The translations under genes and the position numbers were made by a program. The notes beneath the pieces are model-generated. The model saw nothing but the letters and a program-made list of their open reading frames with translations, was not told the origin of the DNA and ran no database searches. This document shows positions 51,472 to 59,687 of a stretch of 64,000 bases of DNA, in pieces; the stretch's first letter is position 1, and each line of letters begins with the position of its first letter. Where the stretch lies: positions 93,172 to 157,171 of the forward strand of contig DDEX01000051.1 in the NCBI GenBank assembly GCA_002336845.1, read 5' to 3'. The DNA is from Rhodobacteraceae bacterium UBA1943 (GTDB lineage: Bacteria > Pseudomonadota > Alphaproteobacteria > Rhodobacterales > Rhodobacteraceae).

Positions 51472-51595
51472 GTGGCGATGGCGTCGCCACAGGGGGTCTG
51501 CCCCGCCGCTTGCAGGAAAAACCTGCCCAAGTCCTGTACGCCGGGACCTTTCGGGGTCTCGCGCCGCTGGCCGGACCCCTTGCATGAGGTCTGAA
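51472..51595 (+). promoter_or_regulatory. Structured leader of the creatinase gene
   Basis: Short hairpins follow one another: GTGGCGA/TCGCCAC (51472-51478, 51484-51490), GCAGG/CCTGC with loop AAAAA (51512-51516, 51522-51526) and GACC/GGTC (51545-51548, 51555-51558). GGGGTC (51553-51558) can alternatively pair with GACCCC (51574-51579), and GACC of the latter can pair with GGTC (51588-51591), which covers the GAGGT Shine-Dalgarno. Mutually exclusive stems of this kind are typical of translational switches. No known riboswitch was recognised. Confidence 0.4.
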
Positions 51596-52801
51596 ATGAC
51601 GGAACGTCCACAACAATACCGCTTTCACCAAGGCGACCGGGTGCTGCCCTTCTCGGCCGAGGAATACGATGACCGCATCGCCGGCCTGCGCGATGTGATG
51701 GAGCTGCATGGTCTGGACGCGGTTGTCCTGACCTCGATGCAGAACATCGCCTATTACTCGGGCTTCCTGTATTGCTCATTCGGGCGGCCCTACGGGCTGG
51801 TGGTGACCAAGGACCAGTCGGTGACGATCAGCGCCGGGATTGACGCCGCCCAGCCGTGGCGGCGCAGCCATGGCGACAACATCACCTATACCGACTGGCA
51901 GCGCGACAATTATTGGCGGGCGATTGCCTCGGTCGTGGGCACGGGCAAGCAGGTCGGCTGCGAGGCCGATCATCTGACGATGTTGCAGGCCGAAAAGCTG
52001 AACCATTTCCTCAAACCCAAGCGCGGCATGGACATTGCACCGGCCACGATGGAACAGCGGATGCGCAAATCCCGGGCCGAACTGGACCTGATCCGCCATG
52101 GCGCCGCCGTGGCCGATGTCGGCGGCTTTGCCATCCGCGAGGCGGTGAAGGAAGGTCTGCGCGAGATCGACATTGCCATGGCGGGCCGGGATGCGATGGA
52201 ATTGGAGATCGCGCGCCGCTTTCCCGATGCCGAATACCGCGATACCTGGGTCTGGTTCCAGTCGGGCATCAACACCGATGGCGCCCATAACCCGGTGACC
52301 AGCCGCCTGCTGAAGCGCGGCGATATCCTGTCACTGAACACCTTTCCGATGATCAGCGGCTATTACACGGCCCTTGAGCGCACCATGTTCGTGAAAGAGG
52401 TCGATCCGGCCAGCCTGCGCATCTGGGAGGCGAATGTCGCCGCCCATGAGTATGGGATGAGCCTGCTGAAACCCGGCGTGTCCTGCGCCGAGGTCACCGC
52501 GAAGATCAACGAATTCTTCGAAGAGCGCCAGTTGCTGCAATATCGCACCTTCGGTTACGGCCATTCCTTCGGCGTACTGAGCCACTACTATGGCCGCGAG
52601 GCGGGGCTGGAGCTGCGCGAAGACATCGACACCGTGCTGGAACCGGGCATGGTGATTTCGATGGAGCCGATGCTGACCATTCCCGAGGGCCAACCGGGCG
52701 CTGGCGGCTATCGCGAGCATGACATCCTGTTCATCACCGAGGACGGCAACGAGGATATCACCAAATATCCCTACGGCCCCGAAACCAACGTGGTGGGCTA
52801 A
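51596..52801 (+). CDS. Creatinase (creatine amidinohydrolase)
   Basis: 401-aa homodimeric cytosolic enzyme of the pita-bread fold that hydrolyses creatine to sarcosine and urea. It closely follows the Pseudomonas enzyme: FLYCSFGRPYGLVVT, TDWQRDNYWRAI, the catalytic His in GINTDGAHNPVTSR, and the C-terminal TFGYGHSFGVLSHYYGREAG. It lacks the metal ligands of the related aminopeptidases, as creatinases do. GAGGT precedes the ATG at 51596. Neither sarcosine oxidase nor urease lies in the window, so the rest of the pathway must be elsewhere. Confidence 0.94.
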   Translation: MTERPQQYRFHQGDRVLPFSAEEYDDRIAGLRDVMELHGLDAVVLTSMQNIAYYSGFLYCSFGRPYGLVVTKDQSVTISAGIDAAQPWRRSHGDNITYTDWQRDNYWRAIASVVGTGKQVGCEADHLTMLQAEKLNHFLKPKRGMDIAPATMEQRMRKSRAELDLIRHGAAVADVGGFAIREAVKEGLREIDIAMAGRDAMELEIARRFPDAEYRDTWVWFQSGINTDGAHNPVTSRLLKRGDILSLNTFPMISGYYTALERTMFVKEVDPASLRIWEANVAAHEYGMSLLKPGVSCAEVTAKINEFFEERQLLQYRTFGYGHSFGVLSHYYGREAGLELREDIDTVLEPGMVISMEPMLTIPEGQPGAGGYREHDILFITEDGNEDITKYPYGPETNVVG

Positions 52802-52809
52802 GGCGAACA

Positions 52810-52837
52810 CCGGGGCGGCTCGGTCAGGCCGCCCCGG
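52810..52837. terminator. Hairpin between creatinase and L,D-transpeptidase
   Basis: CCGGGGCGGC (52810-52819) pairs with GCCGCCCCGG (52828-52837), 10 bp with an eight-base loop. It lies between converging genes and has no clear T-run. Confidence 0.6.
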
Positions 52838-52851
52838 ATCTTCGGGACACG

Positions 52852-53544
52852 TTAGTAAATCATGCCGAGCGGCTTCGGCATCGCAGATTGCAGAACCCGA
52901 ACGGTCGCGCCATGGGTCGCACGTCGGTCAAGGTCGATCACATCCTGGTCCAGCAGGCGGATGCAGCCGGACGAAACCGCCTTGCCCAGATACTTCGGTT
53001 CACAGGCACCATGGATCCGGTAAAGCGTATCCTCGCCGTTCTGGAACAGATACAGCGCCCGCGCGCCCAGCGGATTGCCCGGTCCGCCCGGCATACCGCC
53101 TTTCGCCACAGTATAGGGCGCAAGATCGGGGCGACGCATCACCATGGTGTCGGGCACCTTCCACGTCGGCCAGGCACGTCGGAACTGCAAGCGCGCGGTC
53201 CCACTCCACTGATATGCCGCCGCTCCGGTGCCCGCACCATAGCGCATGGCGGTTTCGCGGCTTTGCACCAGGTGCAGATAGCCCTGCCCGGGATCGACGA
53301 TGATCGTGCCGGGCGGGTCGTCCGGGTATGGGTTGGGCACCTCTTGCCGCCAGAGGCGCGGATCAACCACACCTTCCGGCACGGCGGGAACAGGAAAAGG
53401 CTCATCTGTCACTGCACCGTAAAAGGCGGGCAGTGGCGGCCAAGCGGGGGCCGGGGGCTCGGGCTGCAAAGCAGGCTCTGGCCGGGCACAGGCTGAGACA
53501 GCGGCAACGGGTGCCGCCGCCAGAAAAAGGCGTCGGGTCAGCAT
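52852..53544 (-). CDS. L,D-transpeptidase (YkuD), Tat/Sec-exported
   Basis: 230-aa periplasmic enzyme that forms 3-3 peptidoglycan cross-links or attaches proteins. The N-terminus RRLFLAAAPVAAVSACA has twin Arg and a lipobox-like SAC, so it may be a Tat or lipoprotein export. The YkuD domain spans about residues 78-222, with GTIIVDPGQGYLHLVQ at the start and the catalytic motif RIHGACEPKYLGKAVSSGCIR (His, Ser, Gly, Cys). AAGGA precedes the ATG. A second YkuD gene lies at 56.4 kb with very similar core sequence. Confidence 0.9.
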   Translation of the reverse strand: MLTRRLFLAAAPVAAVSACARPEPALQPEPPAPAWPPLPAFYGAVTDEPFPVPAVPEGVVDPRLWRQEVPNPYPDDPPGTIIVDPGQGYLHLVQSRETAMRYGAGTGAAAYQWSGTARLQFRRAWPTWKVPDTMVMRRPDLAPYTVAKGGMPGGPGNPLGARALYLFQNGEDTLYRIHGACEPKYLGKAVSSGCIRLLDQDVIDLDRRATHGATVRVLQSAMPKPLGMIY

Positions 53545-53585
53545 GGGAAATCCTTCGAGGTCGGAAAGGGAAAGGGTGCGGCGGA

Positions 53586-53906
53586 TCAGGCTGTCAGCCG
53601 GGGCGGCGGAATCGCCGTTGCCGGAGCAACACCACGCGGCAGAGGCGCGCCATCCACGCGCAGCGCCCCACGTTGACCGGGCTCTGGCAGGGTTGCGAGC
53701 ATCGGCATAACGGCCAGATCATGCCCACAGAACTGCCCTGGCAACAGCGCGATACGGCAGTGCCTGCCCGCCGGTTGCACCTTAACTGAAGAAATCTGAA
53801 CCTCCTGCCGCGCCTGCGGCACCGGCGCGCGCGCCGACAGGAACGCGCCCCAAGGAAGCAGCGCGACAACAAGCAGACCCAGAACGAAGGCGTGCAACCG
53901 CTTCAT
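53586..53906 (-). CDS. Small secreted protein of unknown function
   Basis: 106 aa. An N-terminal hydrophobic stretch (HAFVLGLLVVALLPWGAFL) may be a signal peptide or anchor. The rest is Pro- and Arg-rich with two Cys (RHCRIALLPGQFCG), and no family is recognised. There is no clear ribosome site before the ATG at 53906. It lies between the L,D-transpeptidase and the divergent phytase-like gene. The frame may be real because of the export signal and codon pattern, but support is modest. Confidence 0.55.
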   Translation of the reverse strand: MKRLHAFVLGLLVVALLPWGAFLSARAPVPQARQEVQISSVKVQPAGRHCRIALLPGQFCGHDLAVMPMLATLPEPGQRGALRVDGAPLPRGVAPATAIPPPRLTA

Positions 53907-54060
53907 TCTGTCAATCTAGGGCTGCCGCGACCCGCCGTCGATAACATGGTCAGACACAAGCGCGAGAGCGCCTTTGCAGAAGTGTCGCAAAGCCGTCATC
54001 AGCGCGACGCACGGCGACGTCATGTCCCCCCGGACAACATTCCAGCAAAAGGATCAAGCC

Positions 54061-56232
54061 ATGTCCCACCGTCTTTTTGGCGTGACCTCGGTTTTCGCAC
54101 TTTGTGCGGCCCTGCCCGCCCTGGCAGAGCCGACCTTCAACCGGATTGCCACCTTTGCCACGCCCGACAACATGGCGGAAGGCGAGGACAAGGCTCGTCC
54201 GACCTCAGCCGAGATCATTTCGGCCACCGAAGACGGCATGACCCTGATCTACACCGACAGCCCGCTGGGCGTGATCGGGTTGATCGACATCACCGACCCC
54301 AAGGCCCCGAAGCCCCTTGGGAACATCGACGTGGGGGGTGAGCCGACGACCGCCAAGGAAGTGGCTGGCAAGATTTACACTGCCGTCAACACCTCGGCGT
54401 CGAAGGCCAATCCATCGGGCAAGCTGGTAACGATTGACGTTGCGACGAAGAAGATCGTCGCCGAATGCGATCTGGGCGGGCAGCCGGATTCGGTGGCCGC
54501 CGCCAAGGACGGCAGCTTCCTTGCCATCGCCATCGAGAATGAGCGCGATGAGGACGTGAACGACGGTGAGATGCCGCAGATGCCTGCCGGCTGGTTGGCC
54601 AAGCTGCCGGTCAAAGGTGGCGCTGTCGATTGCGCCGCGATGCAAAAGATCGACGTGACCGGGCTGGCCGGCGTGGCGGGCGATGACCCGGAGCCCGAGT
54701 TCGTGGACATCAACACCAAGGGCGACATTGCCCTGACGATGCAGGAAAACAACGAGATTGTCGTGGTCGCCGCCGATGGCACCGTCAGCCATTTCAGCGC
54801 GGGCGCGATTGATCTTGACGGCATCGACACCAAGACCGACGGCAAGCTGACCTTCAGCAAGAAGAAGGAGGGCGTTCTGCGCGAGCCGGATGGCATCAAA
54901 TGGATCGATGATGAGACTTTTGCCGTCGCCAACGAAGGTGACTACAAGGGCGGCAGCCGGTCGTGGACGGTGTTCAAGACCGATGGCACAGTGGTTTATG
55001 AAAGCGGCCCCAGCCTGGAACATGCGATCGTTGCGATGGGCCACTATCCCGAAGGACGGTCGAAATCGAAGGGCGTGGAGCTGGAATCGGTTGATGTCGC
55101 CAGGTTCGGCGGCACCCGCTATGCCTTCATCGCCTCGGAACGTGCCTCGGTTATCGGGGTTTATGACCTGACCGACGCATCGAAGCCGGTACTGAAGCAG
55201 ATTCTTCCCTCGGGCATCAGCCCGGAAGGCATGGTTTCTATCCCGCAGCGCAACCTGTTTGCCACCGCGAACGAGGTCGATCTGGTGGAAGATGGCGGCG
55301 CGCGGGCGCAGGTGATGATTTACGAGCTGGCCGAAGGACCGGCGGCTTACCCGATGATCACCTCGGCAGGCAGCGAAGAGCTGATCGGCTGGGGCGCCCT
55401 GTCGGGTCTTGCGGCCGATCCTGCCGATGCGGGCAAGATCTATGCCATTTCCGACTCGGCCTATGCCGCGCAACCCACGATCTATACCATCGACACCACG
55501 CAGGCCCCGGCCCGCATCACCAAGGCGATGGTTGTGACCCGCGGCGGCGACGCCGCACAAAAGCTGGATCTGGAAGGGATCGTGGCCGATGGGAAAGGCG
55601 GGTTCTGGCTGGCAAGCGAAGGCCGCAGCGACAAGAACGTGCCCCACGCCCTGCTGCATGTGAACGACGAAGGCGAGATCAAGGAAGAGATCGCCCTGCC
55701 GGAAGCCCTGTTGGACAATGAAATCCGCTATGGCTTTGAGGGCGTGGCACTGGTTGATGGCAAGCTGTGGCTGGCCGTGCAGCGCGAATGGCAGGATGAC
55801 CCCAAGGGTATGGTGAAACTGCTGTCCTACGACCCCAAGGAAAAGACCTGGGGCGCGGTGCATTACCCGCTGGACAGCACCGACGCCAAGGGTGCCTGGG
55901 TCGGCCTGTCGGAACTGACGGTTCACGGCGACTGGGCCTATGTGATCGAACGGGACAACCAAATCGGCCCGGCTGCTGCGATCAAGAAGATCTACCGGGT
56001 GAAACTGGCCGATCTGAAACCTACCGAACTGGGCGGCACGCTGCCGGTGGTGCAGAAAGAGCTGTTCCGCGACCTGTTGCCCGATCTGGCTGTGCTGAAG
56101 GGGGTTACACCTGAAAAGGTGGAAGGCTTCACCGTCGATGCCGCGGGCAAGGGCTGGGTCGTCACCGACAACGATGGCGTCAGCGACAATTCGGGCGAGA
56201 CGTTGTTCTGGACCATCGGCGATGTGAAATAG
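54061..56232 (+). CDS. Secreted esterase-like phytase-domain protein
   Basis: 723 aa. A signal peptide (LFGVTSVFALCAALPALA) targets the periplasm or beyond. The N-terminal 350 residues form a seven-bladed-propeller-like region of choice-of-anchor I type (GVIGLIDITDPKAPKPLG; DGIKWIDDETFAVANEGD). The C-terminal half is the esterase-like activity of phytase domain (WGALSGLAADPADAGKIY; LDLEGIVADGKGGFWLASEG). Members have been linked to phosphate ester or alkaline phosphatase activity, and the substrate is unknown. AAGGA precedes the ATG at 54061. A strong terminator follows. Confidence 0.88.
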   Translation: MSHRLFGVTSVFALCAALPALAEPTFNRIATFATPDNMAEGEDKARPTSAEIISATEDGMTLIYTDSPLGVIGLIDITDPKAPKPLGNIDVGGEPTTAKEVAGKIYTAVNTSASKANPSGKLVTIDVATKKIVAECDLGGQPDSVAAAKDGSFLAIAIENERDEDVNDGEMPQMPAGWLAKLPVKGGAVDCAAMQKIDVTGLAGVAGDDPEPEFVDINTKGDIALTMQENNEIVVVAADGTVSHFSAGAIDLDGIDTKTDGKLTFSKKKEGVLREPDGIKWIDDETFAVANEGDYKGGSRSWTVFKTDGTVVYESGPSLEHAIVAMGHYPEGRSKSKGVELESVDVARFGGTRYAFIASERASVIGVYDLTDASKPVLKQILPSGISPEGMVSIPQRNLFATANEVDLVEDGGARAQVMIYELAEGPAAYPMITSAGSEELIGWGALSGLAADPADAGKIYAISDSAYAAQPTIYTIDTTQAPARITKAMVVTRGGDAAQKLDLEGIVADGKGGFWLASEGRSDKNVPHALLHVNDEGEIKEEIALPEALLDNEIRYGFEGVALVDGKLWLAVQREWQDDPKGMVKLLSYDPKEKTWGAVHYPLDSTDAKGAWVGLSELTVHGDWAYVIERDNQIGPAAAIKKIYRVKLADLKPTELGGTLPVVQKELFRDLLPDLAVLKGVTPEKVEGFTVDAAGKGWVVTDNDGVSDNSGETLFWTIGDVK

Positions 56233-56253
56233 GCGGATTTCTTCCGAATCTTT

Positions 56254-56283
56254 CCCCCGGCAGCCCTGCCGGGGGATTTTCTT
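56254..56283 (+). terminator. Rho-independent terminator after the phytase-like gene
   Basis: CCCCCGGCAG (56254-56263) pairs with CTGCCGGGGG (56266-56275), followed by ATTTTCTTTTT. Confidence 0.9.
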
Positions 56284-56368
56284 TTTCCAACTTTGGCCTG
56301 CGGGGGTTGACGCTGGCCCCCATGCAGGGGTTTGGTGCCCGAAACCGCTGCCAACCGGAACCATAGCC

Positions 56369-57295
56369 TTGACCAGATTCTCCCTCCGCCTTCTGGCGCT
56401 TATTTCCCTGTCGGCTCTTGCGGCCTGCGCGCCCAAAGCCAAGGTCGAAGACCCTGCCAAGCTGGCCGAAGTGCCCGGATATGAAGGGGTGCAGGACGGC
56501 GCCTATTTCATCCCGCCGGTCGATCCGCGCCTTCTGGAAGAAGACCGCGCCAAGACCGAGGTGGCCTATAACGGCCCCGAAGCGCCGGGCACCGTGGTTG
56601 TCGATACCTTCGCGCGCAAGCTCTATCTGGTTGAAGAGGGCGGCAAGGCGACGCGCTATGCCATCGCGGTCGGGCGCGAGGGTCTGTCGTTCCGCGGCAA
56701 TGGCGTGATCGGGCGCAAGGCCGAGTGGCCGTCATGGCAGCCGACCGCCAACATGGTGCGCACCCGCCCCGACCTTTACGCCGAATATGCCGGTGGCCGC
56801 GCCGGCGGGTTGGACAACCCCTTGGGCGCGCGCGCGTTGTATCTCTATCGGGGCGGGCGTGACACCATGTTCCGCATCCACGGCACGATCCAGAACGAAT
56901 CCATTGGCCACGCCACCAGCGCGGGATGCATCCGCCTGTTCAATCAGGACGCCATCGATCTTTACAACAAGGTTCCGGCAGGAACCCATGTGAAGGTGCG
57001 CAGCCTTGAGGAAAGCATTGCCATCGAAGGCCCCTATACCGACGATGCCTATGGTCGCGCGGTGCCCGATACGCCCGAGAATGCGGCCAAGAAGATCGCG
57101 GATGAAAAGCTGATGGCCGAACAGGCCGCGCAAAAGGCCGAGAACGAGCGGATTGCAGCAGCGAAAGCCGCACAGGAGGCTGCCAAGGCAGACAAGAAGC
57201 GTCTGCGCGCCTGCAAGCGTCAGGGCATTTCGCCAGAAGATTGCCCGCCCCTGCCGGAAGCGACTGCCGACGCGGCCACGGCATCGGCTGGCTGA
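56369..57295 (+). CDS. L,D-transpeptidase (YkuD) lipoprotein
   Basis: 308 aa. The signal peptide LLALISLSALAAC has a lipobox with Cys near residue 20, so it is a lipoprotein. The YkuD core runs from about 75 to 210 and carries MFRIHGTIQNESIGHATSAG ahead of the catalytic Cys. The last 75 residues are an Ala-Lys-Glu-rich helix (AEQAAQKAENERIAAAKAAQ) ending in a Cys-containing tail. The start is a TTG at 56369 with GGAA about ten bases upstream. A 16-bp perfect terminator follows. Confidence 0.9.
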   Translation: MTRFSLRLLALISLSALAACAPKAKVEDPAKLAEVPGYEGVQDGAYFIPPVDPRLLEEDRAKTEVAYNGPEAPGTVVVDTFARKLYLVEEGGKATRYAIAVGREGLSFRGNGVIGRKAEWPSWQPTANMVRTRPDLYAEYAGGRAGGLDNPLGARALYLYRGGRDTMFRIHGTIQNESIGHATSAGCIRLFNQDAIDLYNKVPAGTHVKVRSLEESIAIEGPYTDDAYGRAVPDTPENAAKKIADEKLMAEQAAQKAENERIAAAKAAQEAAKADKKRLRACKRQGISPEDCPPLPEATADAATASAG

Positions 57296-57323
57296 TCTGC
57301 CCTCATCCTCAGAAGGGCTCCCG

Positions 57324-57366
57324 AAACAAAGACGCCCCCGCCGGATGGCTGGGGGCGTCTTTGTTT
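57324..57366. terminator. Bidirectional terminator, 16-bp perfect stem
   Basis: AAACAAAGACGCCCCC (57324-57339) pairs with GGGGGCGTCTTTGTTT (57351-57366) with an 11-base loop. Flanking A and T runs make it work for both the L,D-transpeptidase gene and the converging cupin gene. Confidence 0.92.
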
Positions 57367-57379
57367 TGGCAAGGCGGCC

Positions 57380-57730
57380 TCAGGCCAGAATGACGTAATC
57401 CTTCAGCGTGGTCTCCACCACCTCCCACGTCCCGGCATAGCCGGGGCGGATCAGCCAGCTATCGCCCGCCTTCAGATGGGTCTCGATACCGTTCTGATCG
57501 GTCAGGATGGAATGACCCTGATGAATATGAACATATTCCCATTCGGAATAGCTGATCGCCCATTTGCCGGGGGTCGATTGCCAGATGCCGGAGAACAGGT
57601 TGCCCCGCTCTTCCAGATTCCAGGCGGTATGGACGGGGTCGCCTGCCAGAATCGTACTGGGGCGGGTGACTTCCGGCACGACGTCCGTGCGTGAAACGCG
57701 TTGAATCAGGGATATGGCTGTCAGCGACAT
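57380..57730 (-). CDS. Cupin-domain protein (DUF861-like)
   Basis: 116-aa single-domain cupin. ISYSEWEYVHIHQGHSILT and LKAGDSWLIRPGYAGTWEVV are the two cupin motifs, in the variant form found in EutQ/ureidoglycine aminohydrolase-like (DUF861) proteins, where Glu and His residues differ from the metal-binding consensus. The function is unknown. GGAGG lies before the ATG at 57730. It converges with the YkuD gene and faces away from panB. Confidence 0.87.
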   Translation of the reverse strand: MSLTAISLIQRVSRTDVVPEVTRPSTILAGDPVHTAWNLEERGNLFSGIWQSTPGKWAISYSEWEYVHIHQGHSILTDQNGIETHLKAGDSWLIRPGYAGTWEVVETTLKDYVILA

Positions 57731-57881
57731 GGGGCCTCCTTCAGGCTGGGCGGATTGGGCACGGCGGGCCGTGTGCGGTCAAGCCCCCTGCCTTCGCCGC
57801 ATTGCAGCGCAATAATCTTGCACAGCCGCCACGGCTGTGCCCTTATATCGGGCAGATGATAACAGCGGAGCCGCCCGAGCC

Positions 57882-58718
57882 ATGAGCGCAACGTCCAACG
57901 CCCGCCCGGTCCTGCCGCCCGATATCCGCGCCCGCAAGGGGCAGGCGCCGCTGGTGGTGCTGACCGCCTATACCACCCCGATGGCCCGGCTGGTCGATGC
58001 CCATTGCGATATCGCGCTGGTGGGCGATTCGGTCGGCATGGTGCTGCACGGAATGCCCAGCACGCTGGGGGTGACGATGGACATGATGGTGCTGCATGGC
58101 CGCTCGGTCGTGAAGGGCTGCCAGAAGGCAATGGTCGTGATCGACATGCCCTTCGGCAGCTATGAAGAAAGCCCGCAGCAGGCCTATCGCAACGCTGCCC
58201 GCCTGATGGCTGAAACCGGCGCGCCTGCGGTAAAGCTGGAAGGCGGAGCGCATATGGCAGAAACGATTGCTTTCCTGACCAGGCGTGGCGTGCCGGTGAT
58301 GGCCCATATTGGCCTGACCCCGCAATCGGTGAACACTCTTGGCGGTTACAAGGTGGTGGGCCGAGAGGGTGAGGCCGAGACGGTGATGGAAGATGCCCGG
58401 GCGGTTGAGGCCGCAGGCGCGTTTTCGGTGGTCCTGGAGAAGGTGCCGATGGGCCTGGCCGCCCGGATCACGCAAAACCTGTCGATCCCCACCATCGGCA
58501 TCGGCGCAGGTGTGCAATGCGACGGGCAGGTGCTGGTGGTCGATGACATGCTGGGCATGTTCACCGATTTTCGCCCGAAGTTCGTGAAACGCTTTGCCAA
58601 CCTGGGCCAGGAGGCGGACGAGGCGATTGGCGCCTATGCGGCCGAAGTCCGCGGGCGCATCTTTCCGGCCGATGAACACGCCTTCCCCGATACCCTGCCT
58701 GCGAAAGCCAAGACATGA
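57882..58718 (+). CDS. panB: 3-methyl-2-oxobutanoate hydroxymethyltransferase
   Basis: 278-aa Mg-dependent decamer that makes ketopantoate from alpha-ketoisovalerate and methylene-tetrahydrofolate, the first step to pantothenate and CoA. LTAYTTPMARLVDAHCDIAL and LVGDSVGMVLHGMPSTLGVT form the metal-binding region, KLEGGAHMAETI holds the conserved Lys and Glu, and GIGAGVQCDGQVLVVDDMLG is the C-terminal signature. The start ATG 57882 is assigned from homology; a clear ribosome site is lacking. It overlaps panC by four bases (ATGA). Confidence 0.95.
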   Translation: MSATSNARPVLPPDIRARKGQAPLVVLTAYTTPMARLVDAHCDIALVGDSVGMVLHGMPSTLGVTMDMMVLHGRSVVKGCQKAMVVIDMPFGSYEESPQQAYRNAARLMAETGAPAVKLEGGAHMAETIAFLTRRGVPVMAHIGLTPQSVNTLGGYKVVGREGEAETVMEDARAVEAAGAFSVVLEKVPMGLAARITQNLSIPTIGIGAGVQCDGQVLVVDDMLGMFTDFRPKFVKRFANLGQEADEAIGAYAAEVRGRIFPADEHAFPDTLPAKAKT

Positions 58719-59554
58719 CCGAAATCGTCCATACCGTCGCCGAATTGCGTCAGCGGGTTCGAGCCTGGCGCGCGGCGGGCCAGACGGTAGGCGTTGTTCC
58801 CACGATGGGCGCGCTGCACGAAGGCCACCTGTCTCTCGCCCGGCGGGCGCGGGCCGAGTGTGACCGGGTGATCACGACGATCTTTGTGAACCCCAAACAG
58901 TTCAACAACCCCGATGACCTGAAGAAATACCCGCGCACGCTGGAGGCGGATGCGGCGCTGTTGTCCGGTGTGCCGGTGGATGTGGTCTTTGCGCCCGGCG
59001 TTGACGAAGTCTATCCCGAGGGCTTCATCACCACAGTTTCCGTGGGCGGCGTCTCCGAACCTCTGGAGGGCCGAATGCGCCCGGGGCATTTCGACGGCGT
59101 GGCCACGGTGGTCACCAAGCTCTTCGGCATGACCGAAGCGCATCGCGGCTATTTTGGCCAGAAAGACTGGCAGCAGTTGCAGGTGGTGCTGCGGCTGGTG
59201 CGCGACCTGAACCTGCCGGTCGAGGTTGTGGGCTGCGAAACGATCCGCGAGGCCGACGGCCTTGCCATGTCCTCGCGCAATGTCCGACTGACGCCACAGG
59301 GCCGGGCGATTGCCGGTGTCCTCTATTCCGCGATCACCGCCGCCGCCGATGACATTCGCGCCGGCCAGTCCGACCGGATGGCGATCCGCGAGGCGGCCGA
59401 GGCGGTCCGCGCCGCCGGGTTCGAACGGGTGGAATATATCGAGTTGCGCGACGCCGAAACGCTGATGCCCTCGGACAACCCGCAGAAACCCCGCCGGATG
59501 CTGGCCGCCGCCTGGCTGGACGGCGTGCGCCTGATCGACAACATCCCGGTTTGA
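58715..59554 (+). CDS. panC: Pantothenate synthetase
   Basis: 279-aa ATP-dependent ligase joining pantoate and beta-alanine. The nucleotide-binding motif PTMGALHEGHLSLARRA (HIGH-like) is near residues 30-46. FVNPKQFNNPDDLKKYPRT, RPGHFDGVATVVTKLF and YFGQKDWQQL are signature blocks, followed by the KMSKS-like MSSRNVRLTP. It is coupled to panB by an ATGA overlap. The 3' end is followed by a long inverted repeat made of two head-to-head intergenic elements. Confidence 0.96.
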   Translation: MTEIVHTVAELRQRVRAWRAAGQTVGVVPTMGALHEGHLSLARRARAECDRVITTIFVNPKQFNNPDDLKKYPRTLEADAALLSGVPVDVVFAPGVDEVYPEGFITTVSVGGVSEPLEGRMRPGHFDGVATVVTKLFGMTEAHRGYFGQKDWQQLQVVLRLVRDLNLPVEVVGCETIREADGLAMSSRNVRLTPQGRAIAGVLYSAITAAADDIRAGQSDRMAIREAAEAVRAAGFERVEYIELRDAETLMPSDNPQKPRRMLAAAWLDGVRLIDNIPV

Positions 59555-59563
59555 TCTGTCGCA

Positions 59564-59687
59564 GCGGGGGCCAGCCCCCGCACCCCCGGGATATTTCTGC
59601 CAAGATGAAAAAGAACTCGTTCCGCTTCATCTTGGCATAAATATCCCGGGGTGAGGCGCTGCAAGCGCCGAGGGGCAGCGCCCCCCT
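59564..59687. repeat. Intergenic repeats, copies 4a and 4b, head to head
   Basis: Copy 4a (complement, 59564-59609) and copy 4b (59626-59687) face each other. The arms 59584-59609 and 59626-59651 are complementary over 26 bases with one mismatch, around a 16-base loop. Each copy also carries its own G/C hairpin. The element lies between the converging ends of panC and the M20 deacylase and can act as a double terminator. Confidence 0.8.

Noticed and set aside
54205..56460. A 751-codon open frame on the minus strand inside the phytase-like gene
   Set aside because: Same reason: complement of a gene with signal peptide and conserved blocks; composition is a high-GC shadow.
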